Part shown: positions 9,232 through 17,274 of the stretch, piece by piece | Layout of the letters: each line of letters opens with the position of its first letter | How positions within the stretch are numbered: the first letter of the stretch is position 1 | From: AC-32 sp963717475 | GTDB taxonomy: Bacteria; Actinomycetota; Thermoleophilia; Gaiellales; Gaiellaceae | Length of the DNA stretch: 64,000 nt | Direction of reading: 5' to 3' | NCBI GenBank assembly: GCA_963717475.1 | Contig: OY970337.1 | Span: 2,046,001 to 2,110,000, forward strand | Position numbers and translations under genes: made by a program | The notes under the pieces: model-generated | Told to the model about the DNA's origin: nothing | Databases searched by the model: none | The model's input: only the letters and a program-made list of their open reading frames with translations

Positions 9232-9983
9232 GCTGCAGCCTCTTTCCGATGACCATGCAGACGGCGACGAGCGCCGTCATCCCGATGAACCAGGTGACGA
9301 AGCCCTCCGGAATCGGGCCGATGTGGCCGATCGCCCAGCCGCCGCGGTCGTCCGGATGCTTCGCGTACTCGACGTAGCGGACGATCGAGTCGAGCTCGCG
9401 GTCGGAGATGTCCTTCTTCGAGAACGTCGGCATCACGTAGGGGCCGATCCGGACGGCCTCTGCGACCTGCGTCGGCGTCGCGCTCTCGAGCGGCGGCGGG
9501 AGCGCACCGGTGACGTAACCGCCCTGGGCGACGACCTGGTGGCAGCCCGCGCAGCGCTCGGTGAAGAGGTGGTAGCCCTGCGAGAGGCTGCCGCGCTCCG
9601 GGTGTGGGGTCGGGATCGCGGGACCCGGCCCCAGCGACGCGACGTAGGCCGTCAGCGCCTTGATCTCGACTCTCGCTCAGGAAGACGTGGCGGCGGCGGG
9701 GCTGCATGCCGAGGTGAGGGAGCGGCATGTAGCCCGTGCGCAGGTAGAAGTCGGCAGCGAGCGCGCCGACCCCGATCAGCGACGGGGCGACGCCGGTGTT
9801 CTGGTCCTGGGCGCGCAGCGGTCCCGCCCCGACCGGACGACCTGCCGACCCCTTACCGCCCGCCGCGTGGCACGAGATGCAGTAGCGGCCGTAGAGGTGG
9901 TAGCCCTGCTGCACCGGATCGGCCGCGGCGCCCAGCGGGGAGCAGAGCGCCAGGAACGCCGAGATGAGCAGCGCGCGCTTCAT
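9224..9983 (-). CDS. qcrC: Diheme cytochrome c subunit of the bc1 complex (frameshifted in this sequence)
   Basis: Cytochrome c with a signal peptide (MKRALLISAFLALCSPLGA), heme motif CISCH, a second motif CAGCH and a C-terminal membrane anchor (FVTWFIGMTALVAVCMVIG). It links the bc1 complex to the oxidase. The frame breaks near 9669-9672: FLSES continues as EIKALTAYV only after a +1 shift, as if one base was inserted between GAG and CGAG. Both halves are fully conserved in sense, so I treat it as one gene. ATG 9983 overlaps the upstream stop (ATGA) and the end overlaps qcrA, a tightly coupled layout. Confidence 0.88.
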
Positions 9984-10354
9984 CCCTGGCGGCACGTGAC
10001 GTTGAGGATCGCGGCGAAGCCGTCGAGCAGGATGATCATCAGGAAGATCACGTTCGCGGTCGCGGCGGCGATCGCGAAGAAGCGCACGCGGCCGGGCGGC
10101 GGCGGGCTCTCGTAGGTCGTCCGCCGGGTGGCGACGATCACGGTGATCGCGGCGAGCTCGGCCGCCACCACGCAGGCAGCCGCGGCCGCAAGCAACGCTC
10201 CCTGCCAGACGTCGTTCTGAATCCCCCAGTCCAGCCCGCCGGCCCCGCACTCCGCTTCCGTGATTCCAAAGCCGACGACGTGCGCCGCGGCCCAGACCAG
10301 TGCCCCGCCGAGGAGGCCCACCCACTGCAGGAGCTCGAGCCTTCGAAGGCTCAA
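9980..10354 (-). CDS. Small membrane protein of the cta-qcr operon, function unknown
   Basis: 124 residues with three hydrophobic segments (about 10-27, 50-70, 92-112) and two conserved-looking cysteines (AECGAGG and the terminal VTCRQG). I do not recognise a named family. It is locked between ctaE and qcrC, overlapping qcrC by 4 nt, so it is probably an accessory or structural subunit of the oxidase supercomplex. The visible start is TTG 10354 with GGGAG about 7 nt upstream. An ATG at 10422 overlaps the ctaE stop as ATGA and would fuse into this frame if one base were missing from 10355-10420, so the true N-terminus may be longer (SGGAGFAGAGSG then ERDLSLRRLE). Confidence 0.72.
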   Translation of the reverse strand: MSLRRLELLQWVGLLGGALVWAAAHVVGFGITEAECGAGGLDWGIQNDVWQGALLAAAAACVVAAELAAITVIVATRRTTYESPPPPGRVRFFAIAAATANVIFLMIILLDGFAAILNVTCRQG

Positions 10355-10418
10355 ATCCCGCTCCCGGCGCCGGCAAAGCCGGCACCTCCGCTCCTTGTGA
10401 GCTCCGTCGAGCCTACGC

Positions 10419-11006
10419 TCATGCGCGCGCCGAGAGGAGGGTCCCGAAGACGACGATCGTCAGGACGTTGACGGCGAGGACGTACAACGTGATCGCCTCG
10501 ACGGCGTTCAGCCGGTACGTGGTGAACCCGCGGGCGAGCTTGGCCAGCAGCCAGATGTTGAAGAGCGCCGCGACGAGGACGTGCGCGTGGTCGGCGCCGA
10601 GCAGCGTGTAGTAGATCGAGGTGTACGCGTCGCGCGTGATGGGTGTTCGATGGATCTGGTCGGCGAAGTCGTGCACCTCGTAGGCGAAGTAGCCGGCCTG
10701 GACGAGGAGCACGACCGCCACGAAGAAGCGGGTCGCGCCGAGCCGGCCCGCGCGAGCCGCCCGCGACGCCGCCTTCATCGGGAAGCTGGTCGCGACCAGG
10801 CACGCGAGCAGGATCAGGGGCACGACGAGCGCCGGCCTGGGAACCCCGTCCGGCGGCCACGGCGTGGTCCGGAAGCGGAGGTAGAAGTAGGTGCCGATGA
10901 ACGCGCCGAACAGCGTGGCCTCGCTCGCGACGAGGATGACCATCCCCCACCACGCGGTCGGCCTGCCGATCGCAGCGCCTGGGCGCTCGGCGACGTAATC
11001 CGTCAC
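10419..11006 (-). CDS. ctaE: Cytochrome c oxidase subunit III
   Basis: 195-residue heme-copper oxidase subunit III with five hydrophobic helices, the short form typical of actinobacteria. Family signatures include WWGMVILVASEATLFGAF (helix with conserved Glu), the central YEVHDFADQ and GADHAHVLVA. It stabilises subunit I in the membrane. Start GTG 11006 lies one base after the ctaD stop, so the genes are coupled. Confidence 0.93.
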   Translation of the reverse strand: MTDYVAERPGAAIGRPTAWWGMVILVASEATLFGAFIGTYFYLRFRTTPWPPDGVPRPALVVPLILLACLVATSFPMKAASRAARAGRLGATRFFVAVVLLVQAGYFAYEVHDFADQIHRTPITRDAYTSIYYTLLGADHAHVLVAALFNIWLLAKLARGFTTYRLNAVEAITLYVLAVNVLTIVVFGTLLSARA

Positions 11007-11007
11007 G

Positions 11008-12918
11008 TCACTGCTCCTGGGGCTCCTGGGAGTGCCAGCCGACGAGTGCGAGCAGGCAGAAGATGCCCATGATCCCCGCGACCTCGTAGCGGCCGATCAA
11101 GAGGGTGATGAACACCAGCACGAGCGCGAGCGCCAAGACCGGCGGCCACGGCGACTCGTGGGGCATGCGGACGATCTCCGAGAACCTCGCGTCGACGGGC
11201 GTCACCGCGGGCTGCTCGTGGCCGCGCTCGAGCACGAGCACGCCGTCCGCCAGGTTGCGGCGGTCGAGCTCGCGGTCGACCGGGTCCCAGTTCGGGTAGG
11301 CGCTCGACACCCTTGGAATCACCGCGTAGTCGTAATCAGGAGGTGGGCTGCTGGTAGTCCACTCGAGGGTCGGCCCATGCCACGGATCGGGGCCGGACGC
11401 GGGCGCGCGGAGGTAGCTGTAGAAGAGGTTCCCGAGCAGGAGCAGGATCCCGGCGAGCGTGACGAAGCCGCCGATCGTCTCCGCCAGGTTGTACGCCGTC
11501 CAGCCGAGACCGTCGGGATAGGTGGAGACGCGCCGCGTCATCCCGAGCAGGCCGACGATGTGCATCGGAAAGAAGAGGAGGTTCGTCCCGACGAAGAGGA
11601 TCCAGAAGCTGATCTGGCCCGGCAGCTCGTAGTAGAGCTTCCCCGTGACCTTCGGGAACCAGTAGTACATCCCGCCGAAGATCGGGAAGACGGCCGCCCC
11701 GAAGATGATGTAGTGGAAGTGGGCGACGATGAAGTAGGTGTCCGTGACCTGCTGGTCGAACGGGATCGCCACGAACATGATCCCGGTGAGCCCGCCGGTG
11801 ACGAACATGAAGATGAAGCCGGCGATGAAGAGGAGCGGCGTCTTGAAGCGCGCCGTGCCGGTCACGAACGACATGCACCAGGCGAAGACCTGGATCGTGC
11901 TCGGGATCACCACCATCGCGGTCGCGGCCGCGAAGAAGACCATCGAGATCGTCGACATCCCGACCGCGTACATGTGGTGCGCCCAGACGCCGAAGCCGAC
12001 GAAGACGACGAGCAGTTCGGCGACCGCGACGAGCGGGAAGGCGACGACCTTGCGCTGCGTGAACGCCGGGATGATCGACGTCGCGATCCCGAAGGCGGGG
12101 ACGATCAGGATGTAGACCTCCGGGTGGCCGAAGATCCAGAAGAGGTGCTGCCAGAGGAGCACCGAGCCGCCGTGCGACGGGTCGAAGAAGTGCGTGTGCA
12201 CGTTGCGGTCGAGGAAGAGGAAGATCGTGTCGGCGCTCAGCGCCGGGAGCGCGAACAGCAGCCCGAACGACGCGGCCAGGAAGGCGAAGCAGAAGAGCGG
12301 CATCCGGTTGAACGACATCCCGGGCGCGCGCGACTTGAGGATCGTGACGATGAACTGGCCGGCGGTGAGCGTCGAGGAGATCGAGTTGAAGATGATCCCG
12401 AGCGCGTAGAAGTCGATGTTCCGCCCGGGGTTGAACTCCTTGCTCGCAAGCGGGACGTAGTCGAACCAGCCCGCGTTCGGTGCGCTGCCCATGAACAGGC
12501 TCGTGTAGATGAACAGGGCCGAGGCCAGGAAGATCCAGAAGCTGAGCGCGTTCATGCGCGGGAAGGCCATGTCGCGCGCCCCGATCATCAAAGGGATCAG
12601 GTAGTTCCCGAACGCGCCGGTCGTCATCGGGATGATGAAGAAGAAGATCATCGTGATCCCGTGCATCGTGAAAAGCTGGTCGTAGGTCTCGGGCGAGACG
12701 ACGTGCTCGTTCGGCTGCGCGAGCTGCGTGCGGATCAGCAGCGCCTCGACGCCGCCCGCTCCGAAGAGGACGAGCGTCGTCCAGAAGTAGAGGAGGCCGA
12801 TCCGCTTGTGGTCGGTCGTCGTCAGCCAGCCGAGGACGCCGGGGCGGCTCTGCCACATCACCTCGAGCCGGTCCATTCGCTGGGCGGCCGCGGGGGTCGG
12901 CGGAGTCGCGATGGCCAT
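11008..12918 (-). CDS. ctaD: Cytochrome c oxidase subunit I with C-terminal subunit-IV-like extension
   Basis: 636-residue catalytic subunit of an A-type heme-copper oxidase. Visible residues include the low-spin heme ligand TMHGITMIF, GHPEVYILIVPAFG (CuB His, cross-linked Tyr and the D-channel Glu of A1 enzymes), HHMYAVG, and VAHFHYIIFG with the heme a/a3 histidines. After the usual 12 helices an approximately 110-residue tail adds two further hydrophobic segments (ALALVLVFITLLIG and GIMGIFCLLALVGW), resembling a fused actinobacterial subunit IV. Start ATG 12918 is preceded by GGAGGGG 8 nt upstream; this site lies in the 3' arm of the palindromic leader described separately. Confidence 0.96.
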   Translation of the reverse strand: MAIATPPTPAAAQRMDRLEVMWQSRPGVLGWLTTTDHKRIGLLYFWTTLVLFGAGGVEALLIRTQLAQPNEHVVSPETYDQLFTMHGITMIFFFIIPMTTGAFGNYLIPLMIGARDMAFPRMNALSFWIFLASALFIYTSLFMGSAPNAGWFDYVPLASKEFNPGRNIDFYALGIIFNSISSTLTAGQFIVTILKSRAPGMSFNRMPLFCFAFLAASFGLLFALPALSADTIFLFLDRNVHTHFFDPSHGGSVLLWQHLFWIFGHPEVYILIVPAFGIATSIIPAFTQRKVVAFPLVAVAELLVVFVGFGVWAHHMYAVGMSTISMVFFAAATAMVVIPSTIQVFAWCMSFVTGTARFKTPLLFIAGFIFMFVTGGLTGIMFVAIPFDQQVTDTYFIVAHFHYIIFGAAVFPIFGGMYYWFPKVTGKLYYELPGQISFWILFVGTNLLFFPMHIVGLLGMTRRVSTYPDGLGWTAYNLAETIGGFVTLAGILLLLGNLFYSYLRAPASGPDPWHGPTLEWTTSSPPPDYDYAVIPRVSSAYPNWDPVDRELDRRNLADGVLVLERGHEQPAVTPVDARFSEIVRMPHESPWPPVLALALVLVFITLLIGRYEVAGIMGIFCLLALVGWHSQEPQEQ

Positions 12919-12919
12919 C

Positions 12920-13083
12920 AGTGCCCCCTCCGGTGATGCCGCCGCCCTTCTGGGTCGCGAGCACCAAGCCAGAGTTCGCACTCGACCGCAGCAAGGCTGG
13001 TTTGCCTTGCTAAGGGCGAGGGTGGGCTCTGGCGCCGCGTGATCGCGGGCCAGAAGCCGGCATGTATTGCCGGAGGGGGCACT
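12920..13083 (-). promoter_or_regulatory. Extended palindromic RNA element filling the ctaC-ctaD gap
   Basis: The entire 164-nt gap folds on itself. Paired blocks (plus coordinates): 12920-12933 with 13070-13083 (14 bp, AGTGCCCCCTCCGG), 12936-12941 with 13058-13063, 12947-12953 with 13050-13056 (CTTCTGG), 12956-12960 with 13043-13047, 12968-12974 with 13027-13033 (GCCAGAG), 12981-12984 with 13017-13020, and the terminal hairpin 12990-12997 with 13004-13011 (AGCAAGGC, 6-nt loop). The mRNA 3' arm contains the ctaD Shine-Dalgarno and the 5' arm begins in the ctaC stop codon. It could gate ctaD translation, stabilise the ctaC message, or be a MITE/REP-like insertion. There is no U-tract, so intrinsic termination is unlikely. 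Confidence 0.75.
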
Positions 13084-14108
13084 TACTTCAGGGACTCCAG
13101 GTAGGAGACGAGCGCGTCGAGCCGCGAGCTCGGCAGGCGGATGTCCGGCATCTGGTTGCCCGGCTTGATGTGCTGGTTGTCGATGATCCAGTCGTGCAGG
13201 CTCGAATCGCCGTTGGGGATGGTCACCGCGGCGAGCGTCGTGCGGCTGCCCACGTGGGTCAGGTCGGGGCCGACGTCACTGTTCGCATCCGTCCCGCGGA
13301 TCGCGTGGCAGCTCGAGCAGGAGCCGTCCTGAAAGACGCGGGCGCCCTCGGCGGCGGCGCCTCCCGAGGGGACTGAAGCCGGCCGGCTCTCGTTCGCGAG
13401 CCACTTGCGGAACTCGCCCTCCGGCTGCGCGAAGACGAAGAGGTCCATGTGCGCGTGCTGGAGCCCGCAGAACTCGGCGCAGGCGCCGCGGTAGCGGCCG
13501 GGGGCGTCGGCATAGAGCTCGATCGCGTTCCTGCGGCCGGGGATCGTGTCGATCTTCCGGTTGAGCTCCGGCACCCAGAAGCTGTGGATCACATCCGCGC
13601 TGGTGGCGACGATCCGGACCGGCGTGCGCACCGGGATGTGCACCTCGTTCGCGGTCACCGCAGGCGTCCCCGGATAGCGGACCTCCCACCACCACTGGTG
13701 GCCGATCACCTCGACGGTCATCTTGGTCGCAGTCGCCGCCGGCGCCTGCGTCGTCTTGATCACGAACAGGTCGGAGATCACGAACAGGGTCGAGATCACC
13801 GCGATCGGCATCGCGATCCCGAGCCCGACGACGACGTACCAGCTGGCCTGCTCGCCCGGCTTGGGACCTTCCGTGTCGTCGCCGAAGCCGCGGCGGTTTC
13901 GGCGCTTCCAGGACCAGAAGAGAAGACCGACGACGAGCGCCAGCCCGAGCCAGGCGCCGCCCATCATCCACCAGAACAGGCTCGCGATGTCCCTCGCCTG
14001 GTGGCTCTTGGGCGCGAGAGAGCTCTGCTTCTCGCGGCAGCCCGCAAGCGGCAGGACCACGGCAAGCAGAAGCGCAGGACAGAGCCGGTCCTTCCGGGGG
14101 GTGTCCAC
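13083..14108 (-). CDS. ctaC: Cytochrome c oxidase subunit II with fused cytochrome c domain (caa3 type)
   Basis: 341-residue lipoprotein-like subunit II. The N-terminus has a lipobox (LPLAGC, about residues 20-25), two transmembrane helices follow (about 45-68 and 90-115), then the CuA cupredoxin domain with HSFWVPEL and CAEFCGLQHAHM, and a C-terminal monoheme cytochrome c (CSSCH, methionine region GNQMPDIR). It accepts electrons at the fused heme and passes them through CuA to subunit I. The start is GTG 14108. It is the first gene of the cta-qcr operon. Confidence 0.95.
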   Translation of the reverse strand: MDTPRKDRLCPALLLAVVLPLAGCREKQSSLAPKSHQARDIASLFWWMMGGAWLGLALVVGLLFWSWKRRNRRGFGDDTEGPKPGEQASWYVVVGLGIAMPIAVISTLFVISDLFVIKTTQAPAATATKMTVEVIGHQWWWEVRYPGTPAVTANEVHIPVRTPVRIVATSADVIHSFWVPELNRKIDTIPGRRNAIELYADAPGRYRGACAEFCGLQHAHMDLFVFAQPEGEFRKWLANESRPASVPSGGAAAEGARVFQDGSCSSCHAIRGTDANSDVGPDLTHVGSRTTLAAVTIPNGDSSLHDWIIDNQHIKPGNQMPDIRLPSSRLDALVSYLESLK

Positions 14109-14146
14109 TTCGCGCGACTCGTACCCTCTGCGCGGGCGGCTAACCG

Positions 14147-14581
14147 CTAGAGGTAGATCTCGAGCGCCACCCCGATCCCGATCAGAATCACGGCGACCAG
14201 CCCGTACACGAAGGACGCGTTCACGGCGAACTCCTGCTCCGAGCGACTCCGGCGCCAGGGGTAATACATCCCGGTGCCGCCCAGGAAGGCAAGCGCTCCG
14301 AAGGCGGCGCCCGCGAAGTAGAAGGTGCGGGGAAGCGTGCGGGCCGCCGTCGAGTCCGAGAGCCAGACCACGGCAAGCCCGACGAGCAGCGTCGCCCCTA
14401 CGACGCCGAAAGCGATCAACCCGAAGCGCCGCAGGCCGAAGAGGATCATCCCGCCGCGAGTCGTCGGGGCCCGCTTGGGCTTGCGCTCACGCCGGGGCTT
14501 CTCGACGGGCGGCGGCGTCCATTCCTCGGTCCGCAGCTCGCCGCTGAGCGGCGTCAGCTGTCTGCGTCGCCGGCCCTCCAT
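14147..14581 (-). CDS. Predicted membrane protein with basic cytoplasmic N-terminus
   Basis: 144 residues: a very basic, Pro-rich N-terminus (about 1-45) and three hydrophobic segments (about 50-72, 83-103 and 120-143). No family recognised. It lies 38 nt upstream of ctaC on the same strand and may be the first gene of the oxidase operon. ATG 14581 starts only about 20 nt from the divergent TPP riboswitch, so the two promoters must overlap or sit inside neighbouring genes. Confidence 0.75.
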   Translation of the reverse strand: MEGRRRRQLTPLSGELRTEEWTPPPVEKPRRERKPKRAPTTRGGMILFGLRRFGLIAFGVVGATLLVGLAVVWLSDSTAARTLPRTFYFAGAAFGALAFLGGTGMYYPWRRSRSEQEFAVNASFVYGLVAVILIGIGVALEIYL

Positions 14582-14601
14582 CGTCGCGGTACAGTGCCGA
14601 A

Positions 14602-14672
14602 ACCGGGGTGCCGTCGCAAGGCGGCTGAGATCACACCCGCGAACCTGATCCGGGTAATGCCGGCGGAGGGAG
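14602..14672 (+). ncRNA. Thiamine pyrophosphate (THI-box) riboswitch
   Basis: Shows the canonical conserved blocks in order: GGGGTGCC (14605-14612), GGCTGAGA (14623-14630), ACCC, GAACCTGATC (14641-14650), CGGGTAATGCC (14651-14661) and GGAGGGA (14665-14671). The last block doubles as the Shine-Dalgarno 4 nt before the ATG of the HMP transporter gene. TPP binding should therefore hide the ribosome binding site, a translational OFF switch. No separate terminator hairpin is visible. Confidence 0.95.
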
Positions 14673-14675
14673 TCG

Positions 14676-16037
14676 ATGGACGAAGCAACGCCGAACTGGG
14701 GAATCAAGCCCGTTCCGGAGCGGCTGCGCGTCCTCGGGCTGCTCGACCTGACCCTGCTCTGGGGGAACCTCTCGATCTCGCTGCTCGTGATCGTCGCTGC
14801 CGCCGGGCTCGTCCCGATGCTGTCGTTCCAGCACGCGCTGCTCGCGATCCTGATCGGCGCGCTGGCGGGCAACCTCCTGCTCGGGCTCGCGGCGGCGATC
14901 GGCGCCGATGCGCGCGTCCCGGGCATGGTGGTCCTCCGGGCGCCGCTCGGCCGACGGGGCTCGTACGCGCCGACCGTGCTGAACGTCGCGCAGAACCTCG
15001 GCTGGTCGACCTTCGAGCTGATCATCATCTCGACCGCGGCCGCGGCCCTCTCGGAGCGCGTCTTCGGCTTCCGCGAGCGCTGGCTCTGGGCGCTGCTGTT
15101 CGGAGCCGTCGCACTCGCGCTCGGGCTGATGGGCCCGATCGGGTTCGTACGCCGCTACGTGCGCAGGTTCGCGGTCTGGGCGGTCGCGGCCTCGATCGTC
15201 TACCTGACGTGGTGGGCGATCGACAAGGCGCACTGGGACCACCTCTGGCACTCGCAGGGCACCGGCGGCCTCTCGCTCGGCCAGGGGATCGACCTCGTGG
15301 TGGCGAGCGTCATCTCGTGGACGCCGCTCGCCGCCGACTACACGCGCTTCGCGCGCGACCGGCGGAGCGCGTTCGCGGGCGCGGGCGTCGGCTACTTCCT
15401 GCCCACGCTCTGGTGCTTCGCGCTCGGCGCGGTGCTGGTGCTCGAGCGGAACCTGAGCGACCCCGCCCAGATCCCGAACGCGGTCGCGAGCGGCAGCGTC
15501 CTCGCGGTCGTCGCGCTCCTGATGCTGACCGTGGACGAGAGCGACGAGGCCTTCGCGGACGTCTACTCGACGGCGGTCTCGCTCCAGAACCTGGTGCCGC
15601 GCGCATCGCAACGGCTGCTGATCGTCTTCGTCGCCGCGGTGGCGACTGCGGGCGCGATCGCCATCGATCTCGGGAACTACCTCACCTTCCTGTTCCTGCT
15701 CGGCTCGGTGTTCGTCCCGCTGTTCGGCGTGCTGCTCGCAGACTGGCTCACGCACGGCGCGCACTACGGCGAGCGCGACATCTTCAGCGCTCCGGTGGTG
15801 CGCTGGGAGCGCCTCGGGGCCTGGGTCGTCGGCTTCGTGCTCTACCAGTGGCTCTCGCCGGTCGGGCCGAGCTGGTGGACGAACGTCGTCGCCCACACCG
15901 AGCCCGGGCACGCGCGGCTGACGGCGTCGCTGCCGAGCTTCGCGGCCGCCTTCGGGCTGACGCTGCTCGCAGCCTGGATAGATTCGGCTCGTGCCGGGGC
16001 TCGCCGTAGTCGGGAATCTCTCGCTCGACAGGGTTGA
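14676..16037 (+). CDS. cytX: NCS1-family transporter, probable hydroxymethylpyrimidine permease CytX
   Basis: 453-residue NCS1 (cytosine/purine/uracil/thiamine) permease with about 12 hydrophobic segments. The N-terminal WGNLSISLLV motif and the central NLGWSTFELI and SWTPLAADYTRFA motifs fit this family. A TPP riboswitch directly upstream shows that it serves thiamin supply; TPP-controlled NCS1 carriers of this type are CytX, which import the pyrimidine moiety HMP for salvage. The 3' end overlaps the next gene by 47 nt. Confidence 0.9.
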   Translation: MDEATPNWGIKPVPERLRVLGLLDLTLLWGNLSISLLVIVAAAGLVPMLSFQHALLAILIGALAGNLLLGLAAAIGADARVPGMVVLRAPLGRRGSYAPTVLNVAQNLGWSTFELIIISTAAAALSERVFGFRERWLWALLFGAVALALGLMGPIGFVRRYVRRFAVWAVAASIVYLTWWAIDKAHWDHLWHSQGTGGLSLGQGIDLVVASVISWTPLAADYTRFARDRRSAFAGAGVGYFLPTLWCFALGAVLVLERNLSDPAQIPNAVASGSVLAVVALLMLTVDESDEAFADVYSTAVSLQNLVPRASQRLLIVFVAAVATAGAIAIDLGNYLTFLFLLGSVFVPLFGVLLADWLTHGAHYGERDIFSAPVVRWERLGAWVVGFVLYQWLSPVGPSWWTNVVAHTEPGHARLTASLPSFAAAFGLTLLAAWIDSARAGARRSRESLARQG

Positions 16038-16791
16038 CGGCGGGCCGCCGCGGGCGGGCGGCGCTCCGTTCTGGGCGGCTCGCGCGTTGCGGGTGCTGGG
16101 CGCGCCTGCGCTCGTCGCCGTGAAATGCGCGCTGGAGGACCGGCGCGTGCTGGCGCCGCCGCTCGTCGCGCTGGGGCTGCCCGTGGTGTGGCTGACGGGT
16201 GAGTCGACGGCGGCATTCTCGTTTCGCTACTCGGGCGACCGGCGGGAGATGGTCGTCGACGCGGTCGGCTCGCCCTGGACGGTCGAGGACGTCGGCGGGC
16301 TCCGAGGCGTGCGCTGGGTGCACGTCGGGGCGCTGGCGTCGTCGGACTTTCCCGCGGAGACGCTCGCCGAGCTGGCCCGCGGCCGGTACGTCTCGTTCGA
16401 CGGGCAGGGGCTCGTCAGGCCAGCGCGCACGGGCCCGCTGCAGCTCTCGATCGAGGCCGACCTCGATGCGCTGCGGCACGTGTCGATCCTGAAGCTCGCC
16501 GAGGAGGAGGCTCGCGTCTTGCTCGGCGAGCCCGACGAGGCTTCGCTGCGTTCGCTCGGCGTGCCCGAGGTCATCGTCACGCTCGGGTCGCGCGGATCCC
16601 TCGTCCTCGCGGACGGACGGCTCACGCGCGTGCCCGCGCAGGCGGTCGGAGGGGCCGTCGATCCAACCGGTGCCGGCGACGCCTTCTCGGCGGCGTACCT
16701 CGTGGCCCGTTCGTCCGGCCACGCGCCGGCGGCGGCGGCCCGTCGCGCGACCGCGCTCGTGGCCGGCCTGCTGACCCGCCGCCTCCGGTGA
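15991..16791 (+). CDS. PfkB/ribokinase-family kinase co-transcribed with cytX
   Basis: 266 residues with the family phosphate-binding/catalytic signature DPTGAGDAFSAAY (about residues 225-237, catalytic Asp in GAGD) and an N-terminal substrate region (GNLSLDRVDGG, GGAPFWAA). Most members phosphorylate sugars or nucleosides. Start GTG 15991 lies inside cytX, so it is translated from the TPP-controlled message. Because ThiD-type HMP kinases share this fold, an HMP or other thiamin-salvage kinase is a reasonable inference, but the sequence resembles the sugar-kinase branch rather than ThiD and no substrate is proven. Confidence 0.85.
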   Translation: MPGLAVVGNLSLDRVDGGPPRAGGAPFWAARALRVLGAPALVAVKCALEDRRVLAPPLVALGLPVVWLTGESTAAFSFRYSGDRREMVVDAVGSPWTVEDVGGLRGVRWVHVGALASSDFPAETLAELARGRYVSFDGQGLVRPARTGPLQLSIEADLDALRHVSILKLAEEEARVLLGEPDEASLRSLGVPEVIVTLGSRGSLVLADGRLTRVPAQAVGGAVDPTGAGDAFSAAYLVARSSGHAPAAAARRATALVAGLLTRRLR

Positions 16792-17181
16792 GAGCCCTCG
16801 TCCGCACCGTCGACGGCGTCTTCGAGGTCGAGCTCGACGAGGAGGAGGTGGTCGGGCTCGTGGACGCGGACGTCGAGCCGGACCGGGTCGAGACCGGCTT
16901 GCCGCTCGTCGTCTGCGCCGCGCGCAACGGCTCGACGGTGATCGCCGTCGTCGACCGCCGCCCGCCACTCGCGATCTCGAACGACGCGGGCCGCACGTGG
17001 CGCGAGGCCGGCGGCGGCCTCCCCGCGGGCCGCGCGGTAGGCAATCGCCGACGACAATCCGGACTACGCCGTCTACGCCGCCCGCAACCGCCTGTACCTC
17101 TCCGAAGACGGCGGCCGCTTCTGGCGCGCGCTCGCGCCCGAGCTCCCCGAGATCGAAGCCGTCACGATCCCCGGGGGATAA
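16788..17181 (+). CDS. Small Asp-box (BNR-like) protein, frameshifted in this sequence
   Basis: About 131 residues, overlapping the kinase gene by 4 nt (GTGA). Two sialidase-type Asp-box motifs are visible: SNDAGRTWREAGGGLP and, after a +1 shift near 17038-17042, SEDGGRFWRALAPELP. The second half reads IADDNPDYAVYAARNRLYL before that motif and ends at TAA 17179-17181. One inserted base in GCGGTAGGCAATC accounts for the break. It is too short for a whole propeller; function unknown. Confidence 0.65.
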
Positions 17182-17208
17182 AAAGCCACACTCCCGGCGC
17201 GTTCCAGG

Positions 17209-17247
17209 CTTGACAAAACCCGGGGTCCGACACCGGGTCTTGTCAAG
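17209..17247. terminator. Bidirectional hairpin terminator between convergent genes
   Basis: CTTGACAA (17209-17216) pairs with TTGTCAAG (17240-17247), and after one mismatch ACCCGG (17218-17223) pairs with CCGGGT (17233-17238), leaving a 9-nt loop. It lies between the 3' ends of the Asp-box gene (plus) and phzF (minus). No T-run is present, which is common for hairpin terminators in high-GC actinobacteria. Confidence 0.7.
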
Positions 17248-17274
17248 GCGGCGGGGAGGTTTGGTGCTAAGTCG

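Noticed and set aside
10337..10352. Perfect palindrome GAGCCTTCGAAGGCTC at the start of the small cta-qcr membrane gene as an operator
   Set aside because: It lies in coding sequence inside an operon and no second copy was noticed; chance is plausible at this GC.
12920..13083. Intrinsic terminator between ctaC and ctaD
   Set aside because: No U-run, the structure is much larger than a terminator, and it overlaps the ctaD ribosome binding site.
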